From contig JAFWCK010000059.1 in assembly GCA_017536965.1 (NCBI GenBank), forward strand, positions 1 through 54,300: a stretch of DNA of 54,300 nt, read 5' to 3'. Position numbers and translations under genes: made by a program. The DNA comes from Lachnospiraceae bacterium. Its GTDB lineage: Bacteria > Bacillota > Clostridia > Lachnospirales > Lachnospiraceae. The stretch's first letter is position 1. Each line of letters starts with the position of its first letter. Under the pieces are notes generated by a model that saw nothing but the letters and a program-made list of their open reading frames with translations, had not been told where the DNA came from and did not search any database. This document shows positions 1 to 7,156 of this stretch, piece after piece.

Positions 1-16
1 ATACCTTAAGAAGGAT

Positions 17-493
17 TTACTGTCTTTCCACCTTCTTCAACGCATTTACCTCTGTCTTAAACCGCCCTGCTTTCATCGCCCTTATCGTCCGGTAAAACGG
101 AAGAATTGGCAGCAGGATCTTATGCTTATAGAATAAAGGATACTGATTAGCAAACGCATCATAGCTTTTATCACTTTTCCTGATCGGAACAAAGAAACGA
201 CTGGTCATATAATCCAACTTTGACCAGTTGTTTTTTTTGAGCGTATTATCGACTCTATGATGCATCGTCCCATATGTACCGGAAGAGAGGATATAGTCTA
301 GTTGTTCCCGTTCCTCTTCAGTCAGATTCCCGCCTTCAAAAAGCTTTTTAGAAAGCTGGCGGTTTGACTGCTCAAACTCCGCAAGTCCAATCTTTTTCAT
401 TTCACCTGAAATATAGGAAAAATCCAAAGGAACATTTTTCGTATACACATAGGTATCCATAAGAGACCTGAGACCGGTACCGCTTTCCGCACA
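17..493 (-). pseudogene. 5'-truncated nucleotidyltransferase-family protein (C-terminal fragment)
   Basis: The reading frame holds what I recognise as the C-terminal part of the uncharacterised nucleotidyltransferase family of Firmicutes (PF14907 type). It has a G-LRSLMD-YVY helix, then a stretch like EEREQLDYILSSGTYGT, then a basic tail. The first ATG is at 458-460, but family-like sequence (SGTGLRSL) continues upstream of it to about 491 and stops where the TetR stop codon begins (494-496, same frame). The N-terminal catalytic half is absent. This suggests a deletion or recombination remnant rather than a 147-aa gene. No ribosome-binding site is visible. Family membership is from memory of the pattern and is moderately sure. 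Confidence 0.5.
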
Positions 494-1042
494 TCACTGA
501 AACACCGAAAGGCTGCTGCTAACCATGCTGTTGACAAAGCGGATGATATCTTTTCGCTTATATTTGCCATAGCCGTTTACGACAACATTCATCAGACCAG
601 TGGAAAGATGTGTGTAAAGCATTTCCAGATCGTCGCCCGTGGCATGAGAAAGCTCCTTTTTCCAGGATTGAATACTGCTTTCCCGGGCAAGGTCTATCAT
701 TTGGCTCAAAAGAGAAGGACTCCTTCCGTGAAAGACAAGGATCTGGCAGACCTCATCGGGCTTTTCGATCATCGCATAAATGGCTTCGATCAGGGCGGTA
801 ACATCAAAAGACTGAACCAGTTTTAAGGAAGATTCAAATTCCTGAAGAAGCTCCTGCTCAATGCTTTTCAACAAGTCGTAGCAGTCGCTGTAATGGGCAT
901 AGAAGGTGGCGCGGTTTAGCTCCGCAAGTTCGCAGACCTCCTTCACCGTGATCTTATTGACCGGCTTTTCCTTCAGAATGGATAAGAAGGCTTCCTTTAT
1001 AGCATGTCGGGTATAGCGGACTCTGGCATCGTTTTTTTTCAT
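494..1042 (-). CDS. TetR/AcrR-family transcriptional regulator
   Basis: The N-terminal 50 residues form a TetR helix-turn-helix: RYTRHAIKEAFLSILKEK, then a recognition region ending in LNRATFYAHYSD. This is typical of the TetR_C_8 type found in Firmicutes. The ATG at 1042 (MKKNDARVRY) is chosen over an upstream ATG at 1129 because the 29 extra residues lie outside the family domain and hold hairpins. The product is 182 aa. It is divergent from the SDR gene at 1214, and its own promoter overlaps that gene's promoter, so it probably represses both. Its ligand is unknown. Confidence 0.85.
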   Translation of the reverse strand: MKKNDARVRYTRHAIKEAFLSILKEKPVNKITVKEVCELAELNRATFYAHYSDCYDLLKSIEQELLQEFESSLKLVQSFDVTALIEAIYAMIEKPDEVCQILVFHGRSPSLLSQMIDLARESSIQSWKKELSHATGDDLEMLYTHLSTGLMNVVVNGYGKYKRKDIIRFVNSMVSSSLSVFQ

Positions 1043-1134
1043 CGTGATCATCTCATGAAATAAGAAAATATAATGATCGTCCCGACACAAATGGAGAGTG
1101 TGTCGGTTTTCTTTCATTGGAAGAATCATTGTTG

Positions 1135-1186
1135 GTTGATGTCTTTCCTTATGCTTAATATACTGAACTTGTGAAAGATAATCAAC
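1135..1186. promoter_or_regulatory. Overlapping divergent promoters and likely TetR operator
   Basis: On the plus strand TTGATG (1136-1141), a 17-bp spacer and TATACT (1159-1164) face the SDR gene. On the minus strand TTGATT (1185-1180), 17 bp and TATATT (1162-1157) face tetR. The two -10 boxes overlap. Both -35 boxes lie in the arms of an imperfect inverted repeat (GTTGATGTCTTTC at 1135-1147, GAAAGATAATCAAC at 1173-1186). One bound regulator would shut both promoters. A second hairpin (CCGACACA/TGTGTCGG, 1082-1107) sits in the tetR leader. Confidence 0.5.
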
Positions 1187-1213
1187 ACATGTCTATGAAT
1201 AGGAGGGGTATTC

Positions 1214-2212
1214 ATGTTCCGAAAATATCTGGTGACAGGCGCAGCAGGATTCCTGGGACGGGCTGTTATCGCCGCCCTTGATGCCGCAGGGAACTCAGAG
1301 ATCCATGCTTTGGTTATGAGAGGTGATCCGCTCGTAAAAGAACTCCCGGATCATGTTCATGTCTCTTTCGGTGATATATGCGAACCGGACTCACTGGAGC
1401 ATTTTTTTTCTGCCGCAGACCAGCAAACCTGTGTGATCCATTGTGCAGGGTTCGTCTCTGTGGCATCTCATCCGGGCGAGAGGATCTACCGGGTGAATGC
1501 AGGCGGTACCGCGAATGTCTTGCGCTATTGTACAAACTACAATGTCGGAAAGCTGATCTACGTCAGCTCCGTTCATGCGATTCCGAAAAACGCTATGCAA
1601 ACGGGAATTACAAAAGAAACTTTGTTTTCTCCGGATCTTGTTTCGGGTGATTATGCAAAAAGCAAAGCAATCGCAACCGCAATGGTATTTGATGCAGCTA
1701 AAGGCGGCCTGCATGTCAATGTGGTTTTTCCATCCGGGATCATCGGCCCAAACGACATCGCAAACGGCAGCATCTCTACGATGCTGCGATCCTTTATGGA
1801 CAACAAGCTGCCTCTGGCAGTAAAAGGCGGATATGATTTCGTAGATGTAAAAGATGTGGCAGCCGGCATCATTGCGTGCGCAAAAAGGGGACTGCCGGGA
1901 CACGGATATATCCTTTCCGGCCGGTACGCTTCAATCCGGGATATCTTAAATATAGTGAAGGAGACGCTGCATTTAAAACGCACGGTATTCTATTTACCAA
2001 TCCGGATCGCCAAGTGGATCGCTCCGCTTTATGAGAAATGGTGCATGATGAAACAGCGGCCGCTTTTCTTTACGCCAGAAGCAGTTGCGGTCCTTGCATC
2101 CAAAGACCACTTCAGCAGAGCAGCGGCCGAACGTGAACTTGGCTTTTCCTCAAGACCGTTGGAGGCAAGCATCCGCGATATGGTGGTGTGGCTGCAAAGG
2201 CGGAGTGGATAA
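1214..2212 (+). CDS. NAD-dependent epimerase/dehydratase (extended SDR family)
   Basis: A 332-aa Rossmann protein starting with the nucleotide-binding motif TGAAGFLG (residues 8-15). It has a catalytic-type Y-x-x-x-K (YAKSK, about residue 148) and an upstream S-S pair, as in extended short-chain dehydrogenases acting on sugar nucleotides, flavonoid-like ketones or steroids. The start is supported by AGGAGGGG seven bases upstream. The gene is divergent from a TetR regulator and probably controlled by it. The pairing suggests an inducible reductase or epimerase for an unknown metabolite. The substrate cannot be read from sequence. Confidence 0.85.
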   Translation: MFRKYLVTGAAGFLGRAVIAALDAAGNSEIHALVMRGDPLVKELPDHVHVSFGDICEPDSLEHFFSAADQQTCVIHCAGFVSVASHPGERIYRVNAGGTANVLRYCTNYNVGKLIYVSSVHAIPKNAMQTGITKETLFSPDLVSGDYAKSKAIATAMVFDAAKGGLHVNVVFPSGIIGPNDIANGSISTMLRSFMDNKLPLAVKGGYDFVDVKDVAAGIIACAKRGLPGHGYILSGRYASIRDILNIVKETLHLKRTVFYLPIRIAKWIAPLYEKWCMMKQRPLFFTPEAVAVLASKDHFSRAAAERELGFSSRPLEASIRDMVVWLQRRSG

Positions 2213-2336
2213 CAGAATAGCGATCTGCAGGAGAGCTCAGGGAGCGCTTTTTTATATTGTCTTTACATTTTCGCAATGTATCTTTGTCTGGAACTCGAAA
2301 CTGTTGACACAATAATTATTTCTAAGTTGAAAAGAC

Positions 2337-2365
2337 TTTACCCAGTTCCATTTTTTACCTATAAT
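2337..2365 (+). promoter_or_regulatory. Probable promoter of the LCP gene pair
   Basis: TTTACC, a 17-bp spacer and a perfect TATAAT (2360-2365). A short hairpin (ACCGAA/TTCGGT, about 2379-2398) follows in the leader. A TTGACA at 2304-2309 has no partner at proper spacing. Confidence 0.4.
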
Positions 2366-2409
2366 AAACTAACAGTACTACCGAAGTGATGTTTCGGTCA
2401 TAGAGTAAT

Positions 2410-3348
2410 ATGAAAAAAAAGGAAAAAAGTCAAAATAAAAAAGGGTTTCTGATACTACTAATCGTTGTACTTCTTGCAATTGCTGTAGTGGTAGGCGTTC
2501 TTGTAGCGGAAAACAAGAAAAAAAGCGCTCCGCAGCCACAGGAGTCATCAGTGGTTGAACCAACAACCAAAGAAAAAGAAGAGAAGATCACAAACTTTGT
2601 GATTTTTGGCATTGATGATGTGGGTTATACCTCATGGGATATTAACCGTTCCGATACCATTATGATCGTTTCCATCAACCAGGATCAGAATGCGATAGCT
2701 CTGATTTCCGTTTTACGAGATTCCAAGGTCCCGATCAAAGGGTATGAACCACAAAAGATCAATGGAGCCTATCAACTGGGAGGAGCCCCACTGGCCATAG
2801 ATACACTGAATGATAATTTCCATCTGAAGCTGCGTAATTATATCACGGTCAACTTTGCGAAAATGGAAAGTCTGATCGATATGATCGGCGGTGTGGATGT
2901 GGAACTGACCTGGGAAGAGGCAGAGATTGTGAACAGCCAGAATCCGGATTCAGAGTATGTGGAAGAAGGTATGAATCATCTGGATGGGGCACAGGCACTT
3001 TCTTATTCCAGGATCCGTTCACTTGATTCGGATCAGGTACGTGTTGAGCGGCAGCAGAATGTGATGAATGCCGTTCTGCATCAATTCCGTATGCAGGGTA
3101 CGGAAAAGGGTTTGGCAATGCTGGATCCGTTTATGGAGACGGTAGAAACATCATTCTTCTATTCAGATCTGTATGACATTCTTTCGCCTTTGGATCTTTC
3201 TTCTGTGACTTTATCCCGCTATACTGTGCCAAATGCAGAAGTGGATCCGAATCGCTGGGGCGGCTGGGATGAAAACAATTCCTGGGTATGGGAGTTTGAT
3301 ATAGAAAAAACGGCTGATTATATTAACGATATTCTTGCGTGGGAATAA
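2410..3348 (+). CDS. LytR-CpsA-Psr (LCP) family wall-polymer ligase, copy 1
   Basis: A 312-aa single-pass membrane protein: lysine-rich start, membrane helix (about residues 13-31), short linker, extracellular LCP domain from about residue 60. LCP hallmarks are visible: FGIDD, RSDTIMIVSIN, LISVLRDSKV, MIGGVDVEL, LDGAQALSYSRIR and the Arg pair in VERQQN. LCP enzymes attach undecaprenyl-linked teichoic acids or capsule to peptidoglycan. The ribosome-binding site is weak. Three bases separate it from the second LCP gene, so the two are co-transcribed. Confidence 0.93.
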   Translation: MKKKEKSQNKKGFLILLIVVLLAIAVVVGVLVAENKKKSAPQPQESSVVEPTTKEKEEKITNFVIFGIDDVGYTSWDINRSDTIMIVSINQDQNAIALISVLRDSKVPIKGYEPQKINGAYQLGGAPLAIDTLNDNFHLKLRNYITVNFAKMESLIDMIGGVDVELTWEEAEIVNSQNPDSEYVEEGMNHLDGAQALSYSRIRSLDSDQVRVERQQNVMNAVLHQFRMQGTEKGLAMLDPFMETVETSFFYSDLYDILSPLDLSSVTLSRYTVPNAEVDPNRWGGWDENNSWVWEFDIEKTADYINDILAWE

Positions 3349-3351
3349 AGA

Positions 3352-4320
3352 ATGAATAAAGAAAAGAAAAAGAGATTTACAATCGGTATCTGTCTTCTGA
3401 TTTGTGTGATTTTATTAGCAGGTGTTATTTTAACGCTTGCCTTGATTGGTGCAGGAAAGCGTGAAAAAAAAGAAGCCGCTTCCGAACCGGAAACAACAGA
3501 AGCTCCGCAGATTCCGGAACAGCATTATTTTGACTTTCTGATGTTCGGAATTGATGATGAAGGCTATACCCCTTGGGACATTGATAAATCAGATATGATC
3601 ATGCTGGTCTCCGTGAATGAGGATACCAAACAGATCAATCTGATTTCTATCCTTCGGGATACCAAAGTACCGATTGAAGGAGTGGGTAATAAAAAAATCA
3701 ATGTGGCCTATGCGGCAGGCCGCGCACCGCTGGCGATTCAGACCGTTAATAACACATATCATCTTAACATCGATAAATTCATCACCTTTAACTGGCAGGA
3801 TATCGTATTCCTGATCGATGATATTGGTGGGGTCGATGTAGAGATTACGGCGGATGAAGCAGAGCAGGTCAACCGAATGGTTGCCGGCCTTGATATTTCT
3901 CAGGAAGGGCGCAATACATGGAGTGAAGATGTCTGGGAAGGCCTGATGCATCTTGACGGTACACAGGCTACGCATTTTTCCCGTATCCGTAAGATCGATT
4001 CAGATTATTACCGGGCTTTGCGGCAGCAGCGTACGCTGCGTGCAATTCAGCAGAAAGTACTGACTATGTCCGCAGACGAGTATCCGTGGCTGGCGCAGAT
4101 ATTATTAGAAAATACGGTTGAAACCAACCTGTCTGTTTCTGACGTGATGGAATGGATGCAGAAAGATGTTGTCCATTACGAGATCACGTCCAATGTCATT
4201 CCGGACAGAGCCATTGATAAAGATGTTTACGGCGGACAGGATGACGAACTGAACGATTGGGCCTGGATCTATGATCTGGAGGCCGCTTCTGACCGCATTC
4301 ATTCTATTTTGGGGCATTAG
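3352..4320 (+). CDS. LytR-CpsA-Psr (LCP) family wall-polymer ligase, copy 2
   Basis: A 322-aa paralogue of the preceding protein with the same architecture: basic N-terminus, membrane helix at about residues 10-32, linker, then the LCP domain with FGIDDEGYTPWDIDKSD, ISILRDTKVP, DIGGVDVEI, LDGTQATHFSRIRK and ALRQQRT. It follows copy 1 by three bases. The pair looks like a local duplication, presumably with differing acceptor polymers or redundancy as in other Firmicutes. A short insert near GLDISQEGRNTWSED distinguishes it from copy 1. Confidence 0.93.
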   Translation: MNKEKKKRFTIGICLLICVILLAGVILTLALIGAGKREKKEAASEPETTEAPQIPEQHYFDFLMFGIDDEGYTPWDIDKSDMIMLVSVNEDTKQINLISILRDTKVPIEGVGNKKINVAYAAGRAPLAIQTVNNTYHLNIDKFITFNWQDIVFLIDDIGGVDVEITADEAEQVNRMVAGLDISQEGRNTWSEDVWEGLMHLDGTQATHFSRIRKIDSDYYRALRQQRTLRAIQQKVLTMSADEYPWLAQILLENTVETNLSVSDVMEWMQKDVVHYEITSNVIPDRAIDKDVYGGQDDELNDWAWIYDLEAASDRIHSILGH

Positions 4321-4395
4321 GTATGAATAGTTTTCTTTTAAAAACCTATTATTAATGCTTAGATGCTTTATTAATCAGGAAAGCAGACGGTTGTT

Positions 4396-5355
4396 ATGAA
4401 AAAAGTAATCGTATTCGGTGGAGGCGCAGGGATTTCCTGCCTCCTCTCCGGTCTTAAATTATTTCCGCTTGAGGTCACGACTGTTATCGCGGTCAGTGAT
4501 AATGGCAGCAGCACAGGAGTTCTGAAAGAAGAATTTGGTATCCCTGCCGTCGGCGATGTCGGCAAGGTGCTTCTTTCCATGGCCAATGTGGATGAGGATT
4601 TTGTGAAGCTGCTGAGCTATCGCTTTCAGAATGAAGGTTCCACGCTTTATAATCATCCGGTCCGCAACATTCTGATGACGGCGCTGATCGATCTGAAAGG
4701 GAATCTGACAGAGGCGACCAGGTACATGTGCGCCCTTTTAAACATCAAGGGTTCGGTTCTTCCTTTGACCGAGGAACGGGCGGATCTTGTGGGGCATAGC
4801 GAGACCGGAGGTGAGGATTATTACGGGCAGGTCGTTGTCAGCCAGAACATCAAAAACATCTCCACGCTTTCCTATGATCATGACATCACGGTCGGGAACG
4901 AGGTGAAGAAGGGCATCGCGGATGCCGATCTGATCATCTTCAGCCCGGGCAGTCTTTATACGTCCATCCTCCCGCATCTGATCGTGGATGACATCGTCAA
5001 GGAGATTGAACGGTCCAAGGCGCCGATCATGTATGTTTCCAATCTGGTGACGCAGCCGGGTGAAACGGACGGCTACAGCGTGAGCGACCACATTAACGTG
5101 CTGAATAAGCACCTGGGCAGCCGCAAAGTCGATGTGGTGGTGGCAAATAATGGGCACATCGATCCGCAGGTCGTAGAGAAGTATCTGGTGACCGAGAATA
5201 AAACGATGGTGGATCTGGACCGGAATAATGTCTCTGTCCAGGGCGCAAAGATCATAGAGGATGATATCTTCTGTATTGAAGACGGCCGCATCAGGCATAA
5301 AGCATTAGATACAGCCTTTCGGATATTTGCGTTTTTGATGGAGGAGGAAGAATAG
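4396..5355 (+). CDS. yvcK: YvcK/CofD-like protein (gluconeogenesis factor family)
   Basis: A 319-aa protein of the CofD/YvcK superfamily. It opens with KKVIVFGGGAGISCLLSGLK and has the SDNGSSTGVLKEEFG signature (about residues 34-48), PAVGDVGKVL, and FSPGSLYTSILPHLIV (about 181-196). YvcK proteins bind UDP-sugars and are needed for growth and cell shape on gluconeogenic carbon. The gene is normally between rapZ and whiA; here it stands behind two LCP genes, so it may be a paralogue or a relocated copy. The gene symbol is by family only. Confidence 0.85.
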   Translation: MKKVIVFGGGAGISCLLSGLKLFPLEVTTVIAVSDNGSSTGVLKEEFGIPAVGDVGKVLLSMANVDEDFVKLLSYRFQNEGSTLYNHPVRNILMTALIDLKGNLTEATRYMCALLNIKGSVLPLTEERADLVGHSETGGEDYYGQVVVSQNIKNISTLSYDHDITVGNEVKKGIADADLIIFSPGSLYTSILPHLIVDDIVKEIERSKAPIMYVSNLVTQPGETDGYSVSDHINVLNKHLGSRKVDVVVANNGHIDPQVVEKYLVTENKTMVDLDRNNVSVQGAKIIEDDIFCIEDGRIRHKALDTAFRIFAFLMEEEE

Positions 5356-5395
5356 GTCATTCGTTTGTTGGATAATATTATGGATGATCACCAAT

Positions 5396-5559
5396 CGGGT
5401 CAATATCATCAATATCCTGTATTTGGCATCCTTTTAAAGGAGTGAAAACCGTTGCTTTTGTTCTGATTTGGGTCAATATGAGTATAAAAACAAAAATGGC
5501 ATCCCTGAAATCATCTTTTCAGGGATGCCAAATGAGCATTTTGGAAAGGATTGACCCGG
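5396..5559. repeat. ~165-bp palindromic repeat element, copy 1 (MITE-like)
   Basis: The ends are inverted repeats (GGGTCAAT at 5397, ATTGACCC at 5550-5557). It contains TTGGCATCCTTT (~5428), an internal GGGTCAAT, and a strong hairpin GGCATCCCTGAAA/TTTCAGGGATGCC (5498-5531) followed by AAATGA. The same ordered blocks recur in copy 2 at 6657-6822. The hairpin could also act as a terminator for yvcK, but it lacks a clear T-run. Confidence 0.65.
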
Positions 5560-5613
5560 TTTAGTCCCACTGTTATTCTAAAAACCCATTCCTCCACGAT
5601 CTTGATCCTACTG

Positions 5614-6396
5614 CTATCCTAAAAACCATTCCTCTACGATCTCATCAATCCGGCTGATACTTAGCGGAAAACGCCGGCTTTCATAGGTCAGGATCAGATT
5701 GACATCAGGGAAAATGCCGACACTTTCATAATCTGTAAGTTTTCGAGCATTCCGAAGGTTGTATTTCTCATCGCTCATTAGCCCAAAATGTTCCCAATAA
5801 TAATACTCACCAGTTTTCGGGTGGCGGATCGTAAAATCGATATGATAGACGATGCCATTTATTTCTCTGTCCCATTCATATCGGTTTGGGATTTCGTGTT
5901 TAAACAGGGAGGTCGCTATCTGGGCTTCGGATTTAGAACGGTACATTTTTCCCTGCGGCCCTTTATGGATAAGGCTTTCCGGATGCCCGGCGGTAGAAGG
6001 ATAATCTTCCTCCGCCCATTTCCAAAGCCGCTCGTCCCTGATCTGAATAAAGGGGCGAAGTAGCTCTTCTGCATGGGGCTTTTTGATCATATACTCCATC
6101 GCGGTGTCGCTTTCGTGATGCTTATTCAAATAAGCTGTAATGGCGTCCAGTTCATTCTTTGTATCCTTTAGCATCATTTCTAAAATCATCCGCTTGTTCA
6201 GCGCAACGATCTGGTCCATCTCCGAGGATGGAAGATATTTCCATTTTTTGTTTAAATAATGGTAATGTTTAAAACTGTTTCCGTTTTGCTGGAACTTAAA
6301 CGCCTCGGGCGGAAGCGTGCTAATTTCCGCTTCGAGTGCCATTGCTTTAGTGGAGAGACGTGCAGCCTCTGCCTTCATTTTGTCGTAAATGTTCAT
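5614..6396 (-). CDS. Uncharacterised protein with a PD-(D/E)XK nuclease-like C-terminus
   Basis: 260 aa. Residues 1-110 look helical and charged (coiled-coil-like). The C-terminal part (about residues 150-225) reads SKSEAQIATSLF, then INGIVYHIDFTI, then EYYYWEHFG. The E, D and E-x-H order fits the fold pattern of PD-(D/E)XK nucleases. An AAAGGATT ribosome-binding site precedes the ATG at 6396. The gene stands alone, flanked on each side by one copy of the 165-bp repeat, suggesting possible transfer or mobilisation. The nuclease assignment is motif-based inference; no partner genes are present. Confidence 0.6.
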   Translation of the reverse strand: MNIYDKMKAEAARLSTKAMALEAEISTLPPEAFKFQQNGNSFKHYHYLNKKWKYLPSSEMDQIVALNKRMILEMMLKDTKNELDAITAYLNKHHESDTAMEYMIKKPHAEELLRPFIQIRDERLWKWAEEDYPSTAGHPESLIHKGPQGKMYRSKSEAQIATSLFKHEIPNRYEWDREINGIVYHIDFTIRHPKTGEYYYWEHFGLMSDEKYNLRNARKLTDYESVGIFPDVNLILTYESRRFPLSISRIDEIVEEWFLG

Positions 6397-6656
6397 AGAG
6401 AATCCTTTCTGATAGATGGTTTGATAGATAGGTGGTTAGATCTGAAAAAAAGGTGATTAGACGAAGAAACGCAGATTGGGGAGATATCATCCAGGAACGG
6501 ATGAAGATATTTCTATTGTAATGATATTAAGCAGGGAATCAAGCTTATTTTCCGTGTCGTTGGAGGATGGAGAGTGGGGTGGCTTACGAAGTTTGGCGGG
6601 TTTTTTTGTGCTTTGGAGGGTGCCGCGGTGCGCGGAGCGTGTTTTGCGAAAAACTG

Positions 6657-6822
6657 TTGGGTCAAATGAGCTGATAATACGAGATTGGCATCCTTTGAAA
6701 TGCTATAAATTAAGGGGTTTTGAGGCATTTTGGGTCCAATCAGGGCAGAAAGAGAAAAAGGCATCCCTAAAAAGAGATTTTTAGGGATGCCAAATGACCG
6801 TTTGGGCAAGGATTGACCCAAG
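6657..6822. repeat. ~165-bp palindromic repeat element, copy 2 (MITE-like)
   Basis: Starts TTGGGTCAAATGAG and ends GGATTGACCCAA. It shares with copy 1 TTGGCATCCTTT, an internal GGGTC-CAAT, the hairpin GGCATCCCTAAAAA/TTTTTAGGGATGCC (6766-6793) and AAATGA next to it. Length matches copy 1 within 2 bp. The remaining gene-free DNA around it (6397-6656 and 6823-7030) shows nothing else I can name. Confidence 0.65.
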
Positions 6823-7039
6823 AGCCAGCGTCATCGAAAGCAGGCAAGTACAAGCACCGCCTGTGTCATCGAGAACAGAGGCAAGGCCAAGAAGCAAGCT
6901 TGCTGGCACCGTTGACAACCCGCTGCCTGCATTCCATCTTGTCTCTTCTATTTATATCTGCTAAAATATTTACCTAATCTATTGATATCCATTCATTTAC
7001 AAGTACTTTTGAAGATAACCCTTCACAGTCCGCACTTTG

Positions 7040-7156
7040 TATTGTAACTTTTTGGCCGACTTTGATAATGAGGAAACCCGAACGGGTTTCCCGGATTTGC
7101 TCAAAGCCGCGGGGCTCCTTCGACATTCCGTCGGGGGAAGGAAAAAGGAGTTTGAG
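7040..7156 (+). promoter_or_regulatory. Structured 5' leader of the surface-protein gene (possible riboswitch)
   Basis: Directly upstream of the start codon lie a hairpin GGAAACCC-GAAC-GGGTTTCC (7071-7090), a block CTCAAAGCCGCGGGGCT (about 7098-7114) and a further stem (GAC-ATTCC-GTC inside CCTTC/GAAGG). The CAAAGCC-CGGG-CT block and its position after a short hairpin resemble the core of cyclic-di-GMP-I (GEMM) riboswitches, which often control surface proteins. The 3' half does not fit well, so the class is unproven. Confidence 0.35.

Noticed and set aside
2304..2309. TTGACA upstream of the LCP pair as the -35 box
   Set aside because: The only good TATAAT (2360) is 50 bp away; no -10 box lies at 16-19 bp.
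6476..6821. ORFs of about 100 aa on both strands between the nuclease-like gene and the surface protein
   Set aside because: They overlap each other and repeat copy 2, lack start signals and show no protein-like composition.
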